Source: an uncultured bacterium (GTDB lineage: Bacteria; Bacillota; Clostridia; Lachnospirales; Lachnospiraceae). Taken from it: a stretch of DNA of 51,000 bases. The stretch is from NCBI GenBank assembly GCA_905214675.1, contig CAJMMS010000007.1, positions 1-51,000 of the forward strand, in the 5' to 3' direction. The notes beneath the pieces were generated by a model. It did not search any database and was not told where the DNA came from. It saw only the letters and a list, made by a program, of their open reading frames with translations. Shown here piece after piece: positions 25,751 to 35,000 of this stretch; positions within the stretch are counted from its first letter, which is position 1; the number at the start of each line of letters is the position of its first letter. The position numbers were made by a program, and so were the translations under genes.

Positions 25751-26759
25751 AGAGTGGCGCAACCGGATCCTGTGGATCGCATTCCTGGCATGCGTAGCAC
25801 TGGTGTTTGCACTTACGGCAGTACACCAGAGTGATGTATCCGGAAAAGAGAGCGAGAGCAGTGCAGATCAGAAACATAAAGTTGCATTTATTACGAAATC
25901 AACCGTTTCCGGATTCTGGAAGTCCGTATATGCAGGTGCAGTCAATGCGGCTACGGCATGCAATCTGGAACTTACATTTGAAGGCCCGGAAAATGAAGAA
26001 GATTATCAGACGCAGAATGAAATGATCGGCAGGGCAGTAGAAAACGGGACAGAGGTGATCATCTTTTCCGCAGTAGATTATGAAGCAAATGCGGATGCGA
26101 TCAACGATGCAGCAGGAAAAGGTGTGAAGATCGTAGTGATCGACAGTGATGTGAACAGTGACGAAGTCAACTGCCGGATCGGAACGGATAATTACGATGC
26201 CGGATGCAGGGCGGCAGAGGCGGCACTGAAAGATGAATCAGATGAAATCCATATCGGGATCGTAAATTACGATAAAAATTCTGACAATGGACAGAAACGG
26301 GAAGAAGGACTGCGAGATACCGTAAAACGTGACAGCCGGGCGAGCATTGATACGGTGATCAATGTTCTGTCTGATACAGATGATGCAAAAGAAGGAACGA
26401 AAAAGATGCTTGCGGAGCATCCAAAGATCAATGTGATCGTTACTTTGAATGAATGGACCAGCCTTGGTGTCGGGTATGCGATCCAGGAACTCGGACTGAA
26501 GGACAGCGTAAGGGTTGTGGCATTTGACAGCAATGTGGTATCGGTCGGGATGCTGGAAACCGGGGAGGTGGATACGCTCATCGTACAGAATTCTTATGCG
26601 ATGGGATACCTCGGAGTAGAGACAGCATACAAACTTATCAATGGATATCAGATCGAAGATACCATTTATACGGATACGATCGCGGTAAATAAAGAGAATA
26701 TGTATGATGAAGAATGTCAGCGCCGGCTGTTTGCGTTCGAAAAAAGTAACAAAAATTGA
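25737..26759 (+). CDS. Membrane-anchored sugar-binding sensor protein
   Basis: A 340-residue periplasmic-binding-protein fold (type 1; HKVAFITKSTVSGFWKSVYAG, VIDSDVN, GTDNYDAG). It has an N-terminal helix (residues about 11-28) without a lipobox Cys, so it appears anchored as a membrane protein rather than as a transporter lipoprotein. It is co-encoded with the kinase/regulator pair and precedes mglBAC, which has its own binding lipoprotein. The arrangement recalls the XylFII-LytS/YesN sensor of Clostridium beijerinckii, where a binding protein passes sugar occupancy to the kinase. The ligand is inferred to be a hexose/pentose. Confidence 0.85.
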   Translation: MKISREWRNRILWIAFLACVALVFALTAVHQSDVSGKESESSADQKHKVAFITKSTVSGFWKSVYAGAVNAATACNLELTFEGPENEEDYQTQNEMIGRAVENGTEVIIFSAVDYEANADAINDAAGKGVKIVVIDSDVNSDEVNCRIGTDNYDAGCRAAEAALKDESDEIHIGIVNYDKNSDNGQKREEGLRDTVKRDSRASIDTVINVLSDTDDAKEGTKKMLAEHPKINVIVTLNEWTSLGVGYAIQELGLKDSVRVVAFDSNVVSVGMLETGEVDTLIVQNSYAMGYLGVETAYKLINGYQIEDTIYTDTIAVNKENMYDEECQRRLFAFEKSNKN

Positions 26760-26796
26760 CTTCCGTTTTCGTGCAATATTATGAAAAGGGGGGTGG

Positions 26797-26820
26797 ATTT
26801 TCTATAAAAAAATAGAAAAT
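26797..26820. repeat. Inverted repeat upstream of the mglB promoter
   Basis: ATTTTCTAT (26797-26805) and ATAGAAAAT (26812-26820) form a perfect 9-base inverted repeat around six A residues, 26 bases before the mglB -35 box. It could be an operator for the AraC-type regulator or a catabolite regulator, or a weak terminator for the preceding operon. Confidence 0.6.
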
Positions 26821-26845
26821 TATATCAAAATCGTAAATTATCATA

Positions 26846-26874
26846 TTGGAAAATCACTAACTTTGTGATATATT
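26846..26874 (+). promoter_or_regulatory. Promoter of mglBAC
   Basis: TTGGAA (26846-26851) and TATATT (26869-26874) are spaced by 17 bases, followed by a short leader and an AGGAGG-like site (GGGAGGAA) before mglB. Confidence 0.78.
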
Positions 26875-26919
26875 GTTAGGGTAATGAAAAACAAATCATT
26901 TTTTTGGGAGGAACTTATC

Positions 26920-28215
26920 ATGAAGAAAAAAGTAATCGCTGGTTTACTTGGAACAGCAATGGTAGCATCCCTGCTTGCAGGATGTAGATCATCTAACAAC
27001 ACAGCAGACACAACAGCAGATACAGCAGCAGCAACAGAAGCAGCAGCAGACACAGATGCAGCAGCAGATACAGCAGCAGCTGACGCTGAAACAGAAGCAC
27101 AGTCCGTAGCAGATGCAGCAGGCGATGTTGATCTGTCTAACGCAGATGTAGCAGTTATGTACTATACATACGGTGATACATACATCGCTTCCGTACGTAC
27201 AGCACTGGATGCTAAACTGGACGAACTGGGTGTTAAATACCAGGACTACGATGCAAACAACAACCAGACAACACAGAACGAGCAGATCGATACAGCTATC
27301 CAGACAGGTGCAAACGTACTGATCGTTAACATCGTAACATCTGGTTCTGTAGATGCTTCTTCTCAGATCGTTGAGAAAGCAAAAGCAGCAGATATCCCTG
27401 TAATCTTCTTCAACCGTGCAGTAGAAGGTGACGAAGATGAAGGTAAAGTACTTGGAAGCTATGACAAATGTGCATTCGTTGGTACAGACGCTCCGGAAGC
27501 TGGACATATGCAGGGCCAGATGATCGGACAGTACCTGGTTGACAACTACGATGCAGTAGACCTGAACGGCGATGGAAAGATTTCTTACGCTATGTTCATG
27601 GGACAGCTTGGTAACGTAGAAGCTATCTACCGTACACAGTATGGTGTTGAAGATGCTAACGCAGTTCTGGAAGAGAACGGCAAACCGGCTCTGGAATACT
27701 TTGATTCTTCCAACTCTGATTGCTACCAGGTTGACCAGGATGGTAACTGGAGTGCAACAGCAGCTAATAACTACATGACAACCAACCTGACACAGTACAA
27801 CGAAGAGAACAAGAACATGATCGAGCTTGTTATCTGCAACAACGATGGTATGGCTGAAGGTGCTATCTCCGCTCTGAACGATAAAGGTTACAACCTGGGT
27901 ACAGATGACTGCAAGACAATCCCTGTATTCGGTGTAGATGCTACAGATGCAGCTAAACAGCTGATCAAAGATGGCAAGATGACAGGAACAATCAAACAGG
28001 ATGCTGAAGGTATGGCAGCTTGTATCGCAGATCTGACAAAGAACGCTGGTTCAGGTCAGGAAGTAATGGCTAACACAGATTCTTACAACATCTCCGAGAA
28101 GGTAAGCAACAAGATTTATATCCCATACGCTACTTACACAGGAGAAGAAGGCGCAGCAACTGCAGATGATGCAGCAGCTGAGACAACAGCAGCAACTGAG
28201 ACAGCTGCTGAATAA
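26920..28215 (+). CDS. mglB: Galactose/glucose-binding lipoprotein (MglB-like)
   Basis: A 431-residue lipoprotein with signal peptide and lipobox LLAGC, an Ala/Thr/Asp-rich linker (about residues 25-68), then a type 1 sugar-binding fold (VAVMYYTYGDTYIASV). A calcium-binding EF-hand-like loop DLNGDGKIS at 214-222 is characteristic of galactose/glucose-binding proteins. The start at 26920 follows GGGAGGAA; the ATG at 26884 gives a poorer signal. Ala-rich low-complexity sequence recurs at the C-terminus. Codon use is more biased than in neighbours, as in highly expressed binding proteins. It works with the ATPase and permease downstream. Confidence 0.9.
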   Translation: MKKKVIAGLLGTAMVASLLAGCRSSNNTADTTADTAAATEAAADTDAAADTAAADAETEAQSVADAAGDVDLSNADVAVMYYTYGDTYIASVRTALDAKLDELGVKYQDYDANNNQTTQNEQIDTAIQTGANVLIVNIVTSGSVDASSQIVEKAKAADIPVIFFNRAVEGDEDEGKVLGSYDKCAFVGTDAPEAGHMQGQMIGQYLVDNYDAVDLNGDGKISYAMFMGQLGNVEAIYRTQYGVEDANAVLEENGKPALEYFDSSNSDCYQVDQDGNWSATAANNYMTTNLTQYNEENKNMIELVICNNDGMAEGAISALNDKGYNLGTDDCKTIPVFGVDATDAAKQLIKDGKMTGTIKQDAEGMAACIADLTKNAGSGQEVMANTDSYNISEKVSNKIYIPYATYTGEEGAATADDAAAETTAATETAAE

Positions 28216-28277
28216 GAAGCGTTGATTCCGTAAGAACGGAAAACCGGATGCAAATCCATAAAACAGTATACAAAGGT

Positions 28278-28304
28278 AACGGCTGCCGCTGGTCGGCGGC
28301 CGTT
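28278..28304 (+). terminator. Hairpin between mglB and mglA
   Basis: AACGGCTGCCG (28278-28288) pairs with CGGCGGCCGTT (28294-28304) around a five-base loop. It is not followed by a T run, so it is more likely a 3' stabilising or partial attenuation hairpin than a full terminator. It would raise mglB over mglA and mglC levels. Confidence 0.65.
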
Positions 28305-28348
28305 CCTTAAGTATAGGAGCGAGTAGTAGAAAGACAGGAGGTCAGGAT

Positions 28349-29845
28349 ATGGAGCATGATGTTTTGCTTGAAATGAAAAATATCAGCAAGGAGTTCCCAG
28401 GCGTTAAGGCGTTGGATAATGTTTCTTTGACCGTAAGAAGAGGAACAGTTCACGCACTGATGGGAGAAAACGGCGCTGGGAAATCTACATTGATGAAGTG
28501 CCTGTTTGGGATGTATGTAAAAGACGGTGGATCCATTTCTCTGGAAGGGAAAGAAATCAATTTCAAAAATTCCAAGGAAGCTTTGGAAAATGGTGTAGCA
28601 ATGGTTCATCAGGAGTTGAACCAGGCCCTGAAACGTAGTGTTATGGACAATATCTGGCTGGGACGTTATCCCAAAAAAGGTCCAATGGTAGACGAAAAGA
28701 AAATGTATGATGATACAAAAGCACTTTTCGACAAACTGGAGATCGACGTTGATCCAAAAAGGATCATGAGTACTATGCCAGTATCACAGCGTCAGATGGC
28801 AGAAATTGCGAAAGCAGTTTCCTTTAATTCGAAAATTATCGTGTTCGACGAGCCGACATCTTCACTGACAGAAGAAGAGGTAGAACATTTATTCAAGATC
28901 ATAAATATGCTGAGAGATCAGGGATGTGGTATCATCTACATCTCCCATAAGATGGCAGAGATCCTCAGAATTTCTGATGATATCACAGTCATGCGAGACG
29001 GTACCTGGGTAGCTACCAAACCGGCAAAAGAGATGACGATGGATGAGATCATCAGACTGATGGTAGGACGTGAACTGACAAACCAGTTCCCGCCAAAGAC
29101 AAACAAACCGGGCGAAGTCGCTCTGGAGGTAGAAAACTTGACCGCACAGTATTCTCTGCTGCGTGATGTTTCCTTCAAAGTACGCCGTGGTGAGATTGTT
29201 GGTCTGGCTGGTCTGGACGGAAGCGGACGTACCGAGACACTGGAGAATATCTTCGGTATTGCAACAAGAAAATCAGGAACCATCAAACTGGACGGTAAGG
29301 TTTGTACAAACCGCAATGCACGAGAGTCCATCAAGAACGGTTTTGCCCTTCTGACAGAGGAACGTCGTGCAACCGGTATTTTCGGAATTCTGAGCATTCG
29401 TGAAAATACGGTTATCTCCAGCCTTAAGAAACATAAAAAGAAAGGTCTGTATCTGAGCGAGAAGTCCATGAGAGAGGATACTCAGTGGTCGATCGATGCA
29501 ATGCATACCAAAACACCGACACAGGAAACGAAAATCCGTTCTCTGTCAGGTGGTAACCAGCAGAAGGTTATCCTTGGACGCTGGCTGCTGACCAACCCGG
29601 AGGTACTGCTGCTGGATGAGCCGACACGTGGTATCGACGTTGGTGCTAAATACGAGATTTACCAGTTGATTCTGGATCTTGCAAATAAGAACAAAGTAGT
29701 TATGGTAGTTTCTTCTGAAATGCCAGAGCTTCTGGGAATCTGTGACAGAATTCTCGTTATGTCCGGTGGCCGTCTTGCTGGTGAAGTAAAAGTCAGCGAG
29801 ACCAACCAGGAAGAGATCATGACCCTTGCGGCAAAATATGTATAA
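28349..29845 (+). CDS. mglA: Sugar ABC transporter ATP-binding protein (MglA-like)
   Basis: A 498-residue double ATPase of the carbohydrate uptake group (CUT2). The first half has Walker A GENGAGKST (39-47), signature VSQRQMAEIAKA, and Walker B IIVFDEPTSSL. The second half has a degenerate Walker A GLDGSGRTE, signature LSGGNQQKV, and VLLLDEPTRGIDVG. One active and one degenerate site are normal for MglA/RbsA proteins. It follows an AGGAGGT site and drives hexose import with MglB and MglC. Confidence 0.95.
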   Translation: MEHDVLLEMKNISKEFPGVKALDNVSLTVRRGTVHALMGENGAGKSTLMKCLFGMYVKDGGSISLEGKEINFKNSKEALENGVAMVHQELNQALKRSVMDNIWLGRYPKKGPMVDEKKMYDDTKALFDKLEIDVDPKRIMSTMPVSQRQMAEIAKAVSFNSKIIVFDEPTSSLTEEEVEHLFKIINMLRDQGCGIIYISHKMAEILRISDDITVMRDGTWVATKPAKEMTMDEIIRLMVGRELTNQFPPKTNKPGEVALEVENLTAQYSLLRDVSFKVRRGEIVGLAGLDGSGRTETLENIFGIATRKSGTIKLDGKVCTNRNARESIKNGFALLTEERRATGIFGILSIRENTVISSLKKHKKKGLYLSEKSMREDTQWSIDAMHTKTPTQETKIRSLSGGNQQKVILGRWLLTNPEVLLLDEPTRGIDVGAKYEIYQLILDLANKNKVVMVVSSEMPELLGICDRILVMSGGRLAGEVKVSETNQEEIMTLAAKYV

Positions 29846-29859
29846 GGAGGCTGAAGTAA

Positions 29860-30930
29860 GTGAGAGCATTTTCAAATTTAAAAGCAAGTATCGCAAATTA
29901 TAAAACACTGGACAGCAAAGACAAGAAAACCTTCTGGAAAGAGGGATTCATCAACAACCTGATGTACATCTTGATCATCGTTGCTGCAATCTATACATAC
30001 ACACAGAACCATAAATTCCTGAGTGTATCTTCCATCGTAAATATTATTTCTCTGTCAGCAGCAAATATTCCGATCGCACTTGGTATCGCAGGATGTATCG
30101 TACTGACCGGTACTGACCTTTCTGCTGGTCGAGTTGTAGGTCTGACAGCATGTATTTCCGCATCTTTACTGCAGTCTATGGACTATGCAACAAAGATGTT
30201 CCCGAATCTGCAGCCACTGCCAATCCCGGTAGTAATTCTGATCGTTATCGTTGTTGGTGGTATCGTAGGTTTCGTCAATGGATGGTTCGTAGCACAGTTT
30301 AAACTGCATCCATTCATCGTAACACTGGCTACTCAGCTTATTACATACGGTGTACTGCTTCTGTACATCATGATCAATGGAAACAATGGACAGCCTCTGT
30401 CAGGTCTGGACAATTCCTTCAAAAACTTCGTAACAGGAAGTTTGGTTAAATTCTTTGGTGTTCCAATCCCGAACTATGTTTGGTATGCAGTTGTCATGAT
30501 CGCTTTCATGTGGTTCATGTGGAACAAAACAACATTTGGTAAAAATATGTTCGCTGTAGGTTCTAACCCGGAAGCAGCAAACGTATCTGGTGTAAGTGTA
30601 TTCTGGACAACAATCGCAGTACATACTCTGGCTGGATGCATGTATGGTATTACAGGTTTCATCGAGTCAGCACGTATCGGTTCCAACCAGGCCAACACAG
30701 GTCTGAACTACGAGTGTGATGCTATCGCTGCCTGCGTTATCGGTGGTGTATCTTTCGTAGGTGGTACTGGTAAGATCAGTGGTATCGTTCTTGGTGTATT
30801 CATCCTGAGAATTATCTTCGTTGCACTGCAGTTCCTCTCAATCAACCAGAGTATGCAGTACATCATCAAAGGTCTCATCATCCTGGTAGCTTGCTCTATC
30901 GATATGAGAAAATACCTGGTTCGTAAATAA
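29860..30930 (+). CDS. mglC: Sugar ABC transporter permease (MglC-like)
   Basis: A 356-residue CUT2 permease with about eight to ten membrane helices and the conserved GxxxALxGxxxG-type segment of ribose/galactose permeases (VGSNPEAANVSG, then a loop with CDAIAACVIGGVSFVGGTGKISG). It uses a GTG start at 29860 after AAGGAGG, 14 bases after mglA. Confidence 0.94.
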   Translation: MRAFSNLKASIANYKTLDSKDKKTFWKEGFINNLMYILIIVAAIYTYTQNHKFLSVSSIVNIISLSAANIPIALGIAGCIVLTGTDLSAGRVVGLTACISASLLQSMDYATKMFPNLQPLPIPVVILIVIVVGGIVGFVNGWFVAQFKLHPFIVTLATQLITYGVLLLYIMINGNNGQPLSGLDNSFKNFVTGSLVKFFGVPIPNYVWYAVVMIAFMWFMWNKTTFGKNMFAVGSNPEAANVSGVSVFWTTIAVHTLAGCMYGITGFIESARIGSNQANTGLNYECDAIAACVIGGVSFVGGTGKISGIVLGVFILRIIFVALQFLSINQSMQYIIKGLIILVACSIDMRKYLVRK

Positions 30931-30946
30931 TTTTACAGAATCTCAA

Positions 30947-30975
30947 GGGCCGGACATATTGTTCGGTCCTTTTTA
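30947..30975 (+). terminator. Terminator after mglC
   Basis: GGGCCGGAC pairs (with G-U wobbles) with GTTCGGTCC around ATATT and is followed by five T residues. It runs straight into the palindromic repeat copy starting at 30975. Confidence 0.88.
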
Positions 30976-31024
30976 TCTTAGGCGGAGATCGAACTCCGAC
31001 TAAGATAAACGTTCCGCGAGAATG
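30975..31024 (+). repeat. Palindromic dispersed repeat, copy A
   Basis: ATCTTAGGCGGAG (30975-30987) and CTCCGACTAAGAT (30994-31006) form a 13-base hairpin with one mismatch. The segment 30994-31024 matches the reverse complement of 50960-50990 at 29 of 31 positions. It lies between the mglC terminator and the next gene's promoter. It may act as a second transcription or processing barrier. Confidence 0.8.
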
Positions 31025-31043
31025 TTGTCAGCGGAGCAATTCG

Positions 31044-31070
31044 TTGGCATCAATTTGGGGTCAATATAAT
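31044..31070 (+). promoter_or_regulatory. Putative promoter of the 118-residue membrane protein gene
   Basis: A perfect TATAAT (31065-31070) is preceded by TTGGCA (31044-31049) with a rather short 15-base spacer. The gene starts 30 bases further on. Confidence 0.5.
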
Positions 31071-31100
31071 GTACAGACGAAAAGAGAGGAGCATAATATT

Positions 31101-31457
31101 ATGAATGACAGAGCAAAGTATAAAGGACGTATGGCGATCTATGCCATGGCAGGCGTATATCTGCTGGCACAGGCCTACTATATGTATAAAGATATCCCGA
31201 CCAGCAGCGGAACCGATAAAACACTGATGTCCATTTTTATGGTCGTGTTTGCTGTGATCGGTGCAGGGATGGTGATCATGGGAGTCACCAAGAGCTATAA
31301 AGCAATCAAAGAAGACTATAATGCAGTACCGGAAGAAGAAAAAAAAGATGCAGAGACTTCTGAAGGTGAAGAAGCTGCCGTAGAAGCAAAAGAAGTGGCA
31401 GAGCTGGAAGATAAAATAGAAGAAAGCAAAGATGCATCAGAGGATGCAGATAAATAA
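31101..31457 (+). CDS. Small two-helix membrane protein of unknown function
   Basis: A 118-residue protein starting after GAGAGGAG. Helix 1 covers about residues 11-29 and helix 2 about 42-62, followed by a highly charged Glu/Lys/Ala-rich tail (about 70-118) likely to be a cytoplasmic coiled coil. No known family or motif was recognised. It stands alone between mglBAC and the secreted beta-galactosidase, with its own putative promoter and a terminator at 31791. Confidence 0.72.
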   Translation: MNDRAKYKGRMAIYAMAGVYLLAQAYYMYKDIPTSSGTDKTLMSIFMVVFAVIGAGMVIMGVTKSYKAIKEDYNAVPEEEKKDAETSEGEEAAVEAKEVAELEDKIEESKDASEDADK

Positions 31458-31474
31458 AAAATTGTGGTGGAAGT

Positions 31475-31773
31475 TTGTGTAAAGGTGCAAATGAACGCCA
31501 TAGAAATGATTTTATAAAATATATAACGCCATGATGATTCGAAAACAATCTCCTGACACGCTGCGTTTCCTGTTCGGTTCGCTCGTGTGTTAGCCGCCCT
31601 TCGCCTAAACTCGCCTCTTCGAGGCTCAGACAGCGGCTCTTTGGGGCGGCAACATCGCAAACCTCACGACGGAAGCCTTGCTACCGTCAGAGCGATTTGT
31701 TTTTGAATTCATCATGGCTGTATTGTTTTACGTACTATTTTTTACGATACCGTTCGTTTGCACATTCAACTTT
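31475..31773. mobile_element. MITE-like inverted-repeat element without coding capacity
   Basis: The ends are long imperfect inverted repeats. GTGCAAATGAACG at 31485-31497 faces CGTTCGTTTGCAC at 31751-31763. GCCATGATGA...AAAACAA at 31528-31548 faces its near-complement at 31697-31718. The GC-rich centre has a nested stem GCCGCCC/GGGCGGC (31593-31599 with 31644-31650) enclosing GCCTC/GAGGC. No gene is present. It looks like a non-autonomous transposable element or a large structured RNA. The family is not recognised and target duplications are not clear. Confidence 0.65.
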
Positions 31774-31790
31774 TAGCGAAATCTTGCAAG

Positions 31791-31823
31791 AAAAAAGTGT
31801 GACAAAAATGTCGCACTTTTTTT
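31791..31823. terminator. Bidirectional terminator before the beta-galactosidase promoter
   Basis: GTGTGACA pairs with TGTCGCAC around AAAA, flanked by a run of A on the left and seven T on the right. It insulates the beta-galactosidase promoter from upstream transcription. Confidence 0.88.
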
Positions 31824-31898
31824 GTGTAAATTACTGAAAAATAGTGAGAAGTTTAGTAAAAAATCTTGTAAAACACTGTAAAATATATAGAAATGTTA

Positions 31899-31927
31899 TG
31901 GACAAATTGTGAATAATATGGTAAAAT
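31899..31927 (+). promoter_or_regulatory. Putative promoter of the secreted beta-galactosidase
   Basis: TGGACA (31899-31904) and TAAAAT (31922-31927) have a 17-base spacer and an extended TATGG before the -10. Downstream, the leader carries AGTCCG/CGGACT (31935-31953) and the perfect palindrome at 31983-32003. Confidence 0.6.
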
Positions 31928-31982
31928 TTTACTAAGTCCGGTGAAAGCGGACTGAAATTTTTGTTAGAGCATGTATTAGAAG

Positions 31983-32003
31983 GAAGCTGCAGACTGCAGC
32001 TTC
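31983..32003. promoter_or_regulatory. Palindrome in the beta-galactosidase leader
   Basis: GAAGCTGCAG and CTGCAGCTTC flank a single A, a perfect 10-base inverted repeat about 30 bases before the start codon. It could be an operator for a dimeric repressor or a leader hairpin shielding the ribosome site region. Confidence 0.55.
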
Positions 32004-32033
32004 AAAAGATGCAAAAAGAAAGGAGCAAGAAGT

Positions 32034-35000
32034 ATGAAGTGGAGAAAAGTTATGGCATTTTCCCTGGCGGCTTCCATGATCGCAGGACAGGCAGTAAGTG
32101 CAGCACCTGTAGCTGAAGCAGCATCCGAGTCTGCACTGCAGACGCAGGCAGACAGTAAGTCCAACACCAATGCCAGCTACACCGACCCGTGGACAAAAAC
32201 AGCTGTCCCAAATCAGGCCGCAAAAGTAACATCCGACGTGGACAAAACAAAATTCACGCACAAAGAATGGACTGGAGAAACCTATACCGATGTGGATGGC
32301 AATCAGGTCAAAGCAGCAGATGTATATGGCATCAACACAGAACAGGCAAGCACTTTTGCAACGACCAATGTGGTGTATGACAGCGTAGACAAAGCAATCA
32401 AAGGTGCAAAAGATTACGACAAAGCAGCGTCAAAATATGTACAGTTCTTAACAGGGAAGGATCAGGCAGACTGGTCACTTGTTGTGTTACAGAACCAGGC
32501 ACTCGCACAGGGCGATGCATACAAAGATTTCTATAAGACCGATTACAAAGCAACCACAGATGACTGGAAAACAGATCTGCAGCTTCCGTGCAGCTGGACA
32601 AGACAGGGATTTGATTTTTCTATCTATACCAATGTAACTATGCCTTGGCAGTCAAAATATGACAGTGGTGTCAATGCACCGAATGCACCGACAAACTACA
32701 ATCCAGTAGGTCTGTATCGTAAGACTTTTGACGTAACGGATGATATGAAGGCAGCAAACGGAAGAGTTTACCTTTCCTTCCAGGGTGTAGAATCTTCCTA
32801 TTATGTATATGTAAATGGCAAAGAAGTAGGCTACAGCGAGGACAGCTACAGCCCGCACAGTTTTGATATTACCGATTATCTGACAGAAGATGGAAAAGAC
32901 AACCTTCTGGCAGTAGAAGTTCACAAATTCTGTGACGGTACCTGGATGGAAGATCAGGATATGTATTACGATGGCGGTATTTTCCGTGATGTATACCTGT
33001 ATTCTGCACCGCTGGTACATATCCAGGACTACAAGGTAGAGACAGACCTGGATGAGAACTACGAAAACGCAACGATGAATCTGAATGTAACCGTAGCCAA
33101 TGCTTCACAGGCAGCCGCAGAAGGTTATAAAGTAGATGTCCGTCTCTATGATCAGGACGGCAACATGTTTGTAAACGATATGACGATGGAGCTGGATACC
33201 GTTCTGGCAGCAGACGGTGACACAGACGGTACCGCTTCCGTAACAGGCAGCAAGCTGGTTCTTTCACCGGAGCTGTGGTCCGCTGAGACACCGAACCTGT
33301 ATACCATGGTTCTGTCCCTGTATGATTCCAAGACAGGCACCTACATGGGAAGCGTTTCCCAGCAGCTTGGATTCCGTGAGATCGAGTTTACAAAATCCGA
33401 AGTAGATACAAATGGTAATCGTACCACAACCGATTCTGAGTACAAACCGATCACGATCAACGGTAAACAGCTTCTGCTCAAAGGTACAAACCGCCATGAT
33501 ACCGATCCGGAATACGGCAAATATGTACCGCATGAGACACAGGAAGAAGACATCAAACTGATGAAGCAGTACAACTTAAATGCACTGCGTACCTCTCACT
33601 ACAGCAACGACGAGTATCTGTATTATCTGTGTGATAAATACGGTATTTACGTGATGGGTGAGACCAACCTGGAATCTCATGCACTGATGAATCAGGGAGA
33701 AAAACAGGCAAACTTCAAGAACCTGGCAATGGACCGTACGGTTACCGCATTCAACAGACTGAAAAACCGTACTTCCATCGTTATGTGGTCGACCGGAAAT
33801 GAGAACCACTACAGCAGCAGTGCTTCTTATGCAAACGGTATGTTCTATGACCTGATCTGGTACTTCAAGAACAACGACAGCACAAGACCGGTTCATTCTG
33901 AATCTTCCGATGGAAACAATGGAACCGATATGCGAAGCAACATGTATCCGAGCGTTGACACGCTGTATTCCAGAGCATCTGCAAATATGCCGTATGTTCT
34001 GTGCGAGTATGACCATGCGATGGGTAATGCCGTAGGTAACCTGAAAGAATACTGGGATGCAATCCGTTCTTCTGACAATATGCTCGGCGGATTCATCTGG
34101 GATTGGGTTGACCAGTCCAGAATCTTAAGTCTTGATAATCTGCCACAGTCTTACGTTGTAACAGAAAAGAAAGACGGCGTGGTAGGATCTGCAAGCATCA
34201 ATTCTGTTAATGAAAATCCGGACAGCGCAGCACTGACCAGCAAGAGTGCAAACGGTTATGCACTGTTCGACAGTGACAAATACAACGAAGCACTCTCCGG
34301 AAGCGGCAAGAGCTTTACCGTAGAAGTGATCTGTAAACCGGCATCTGACGGATCAGATAAAGTCCTGATGGCAAAAGGTGATTACCAGTTTGCATTAAAG
34401 ACAAACAGCGACAAGAATCTGGAGTTCTTTGCTTACTATAATAATAGCTGGAATTCTGTAACAGCAGTAAAACCGGCAGACTGGGTAGGAAAATGGCATC
34501 AGGTTGTTGCAACATATGATAAAGGTGCAATCAAGATCTACTGTGATGGTGAGCTGATCGGAAGCGGAAACGGAAATACAACCATTGCATCCAGCAGCGT
34601 AGCACTCGGAGTAGGATGCAGTGCCGACAACGGCAGAACCTTTGACGGTGAAATTTCTATCGGACGTGTTTACAACAGAGCACTGTCCCTGGAGGAGATC
34701 AATGCTCAGAACAGCACAACACCGACAATCACAGAGAAATCCGATGATGTTCTTCTGTGGGCAGATTTTTCGGGCCTGACTGTTGATGAATCTTCCAAAC
34801 CGTATGATTACTATGCAGATACCGATGCTCATACAAACCTGTATTCAGATGAAATCAAAGGCAACTTCTATGGATACGGCGGAGACTCCGGCGAAAGCCC
34901 GAACGACAACTCCTTCTGTGTAAACGGTCTGGTATCTCCGGACAGGGATGTTCAGCCGGAACTTTATGAAGTAAAATATCAGTATCAGAGCGTATGGTTT

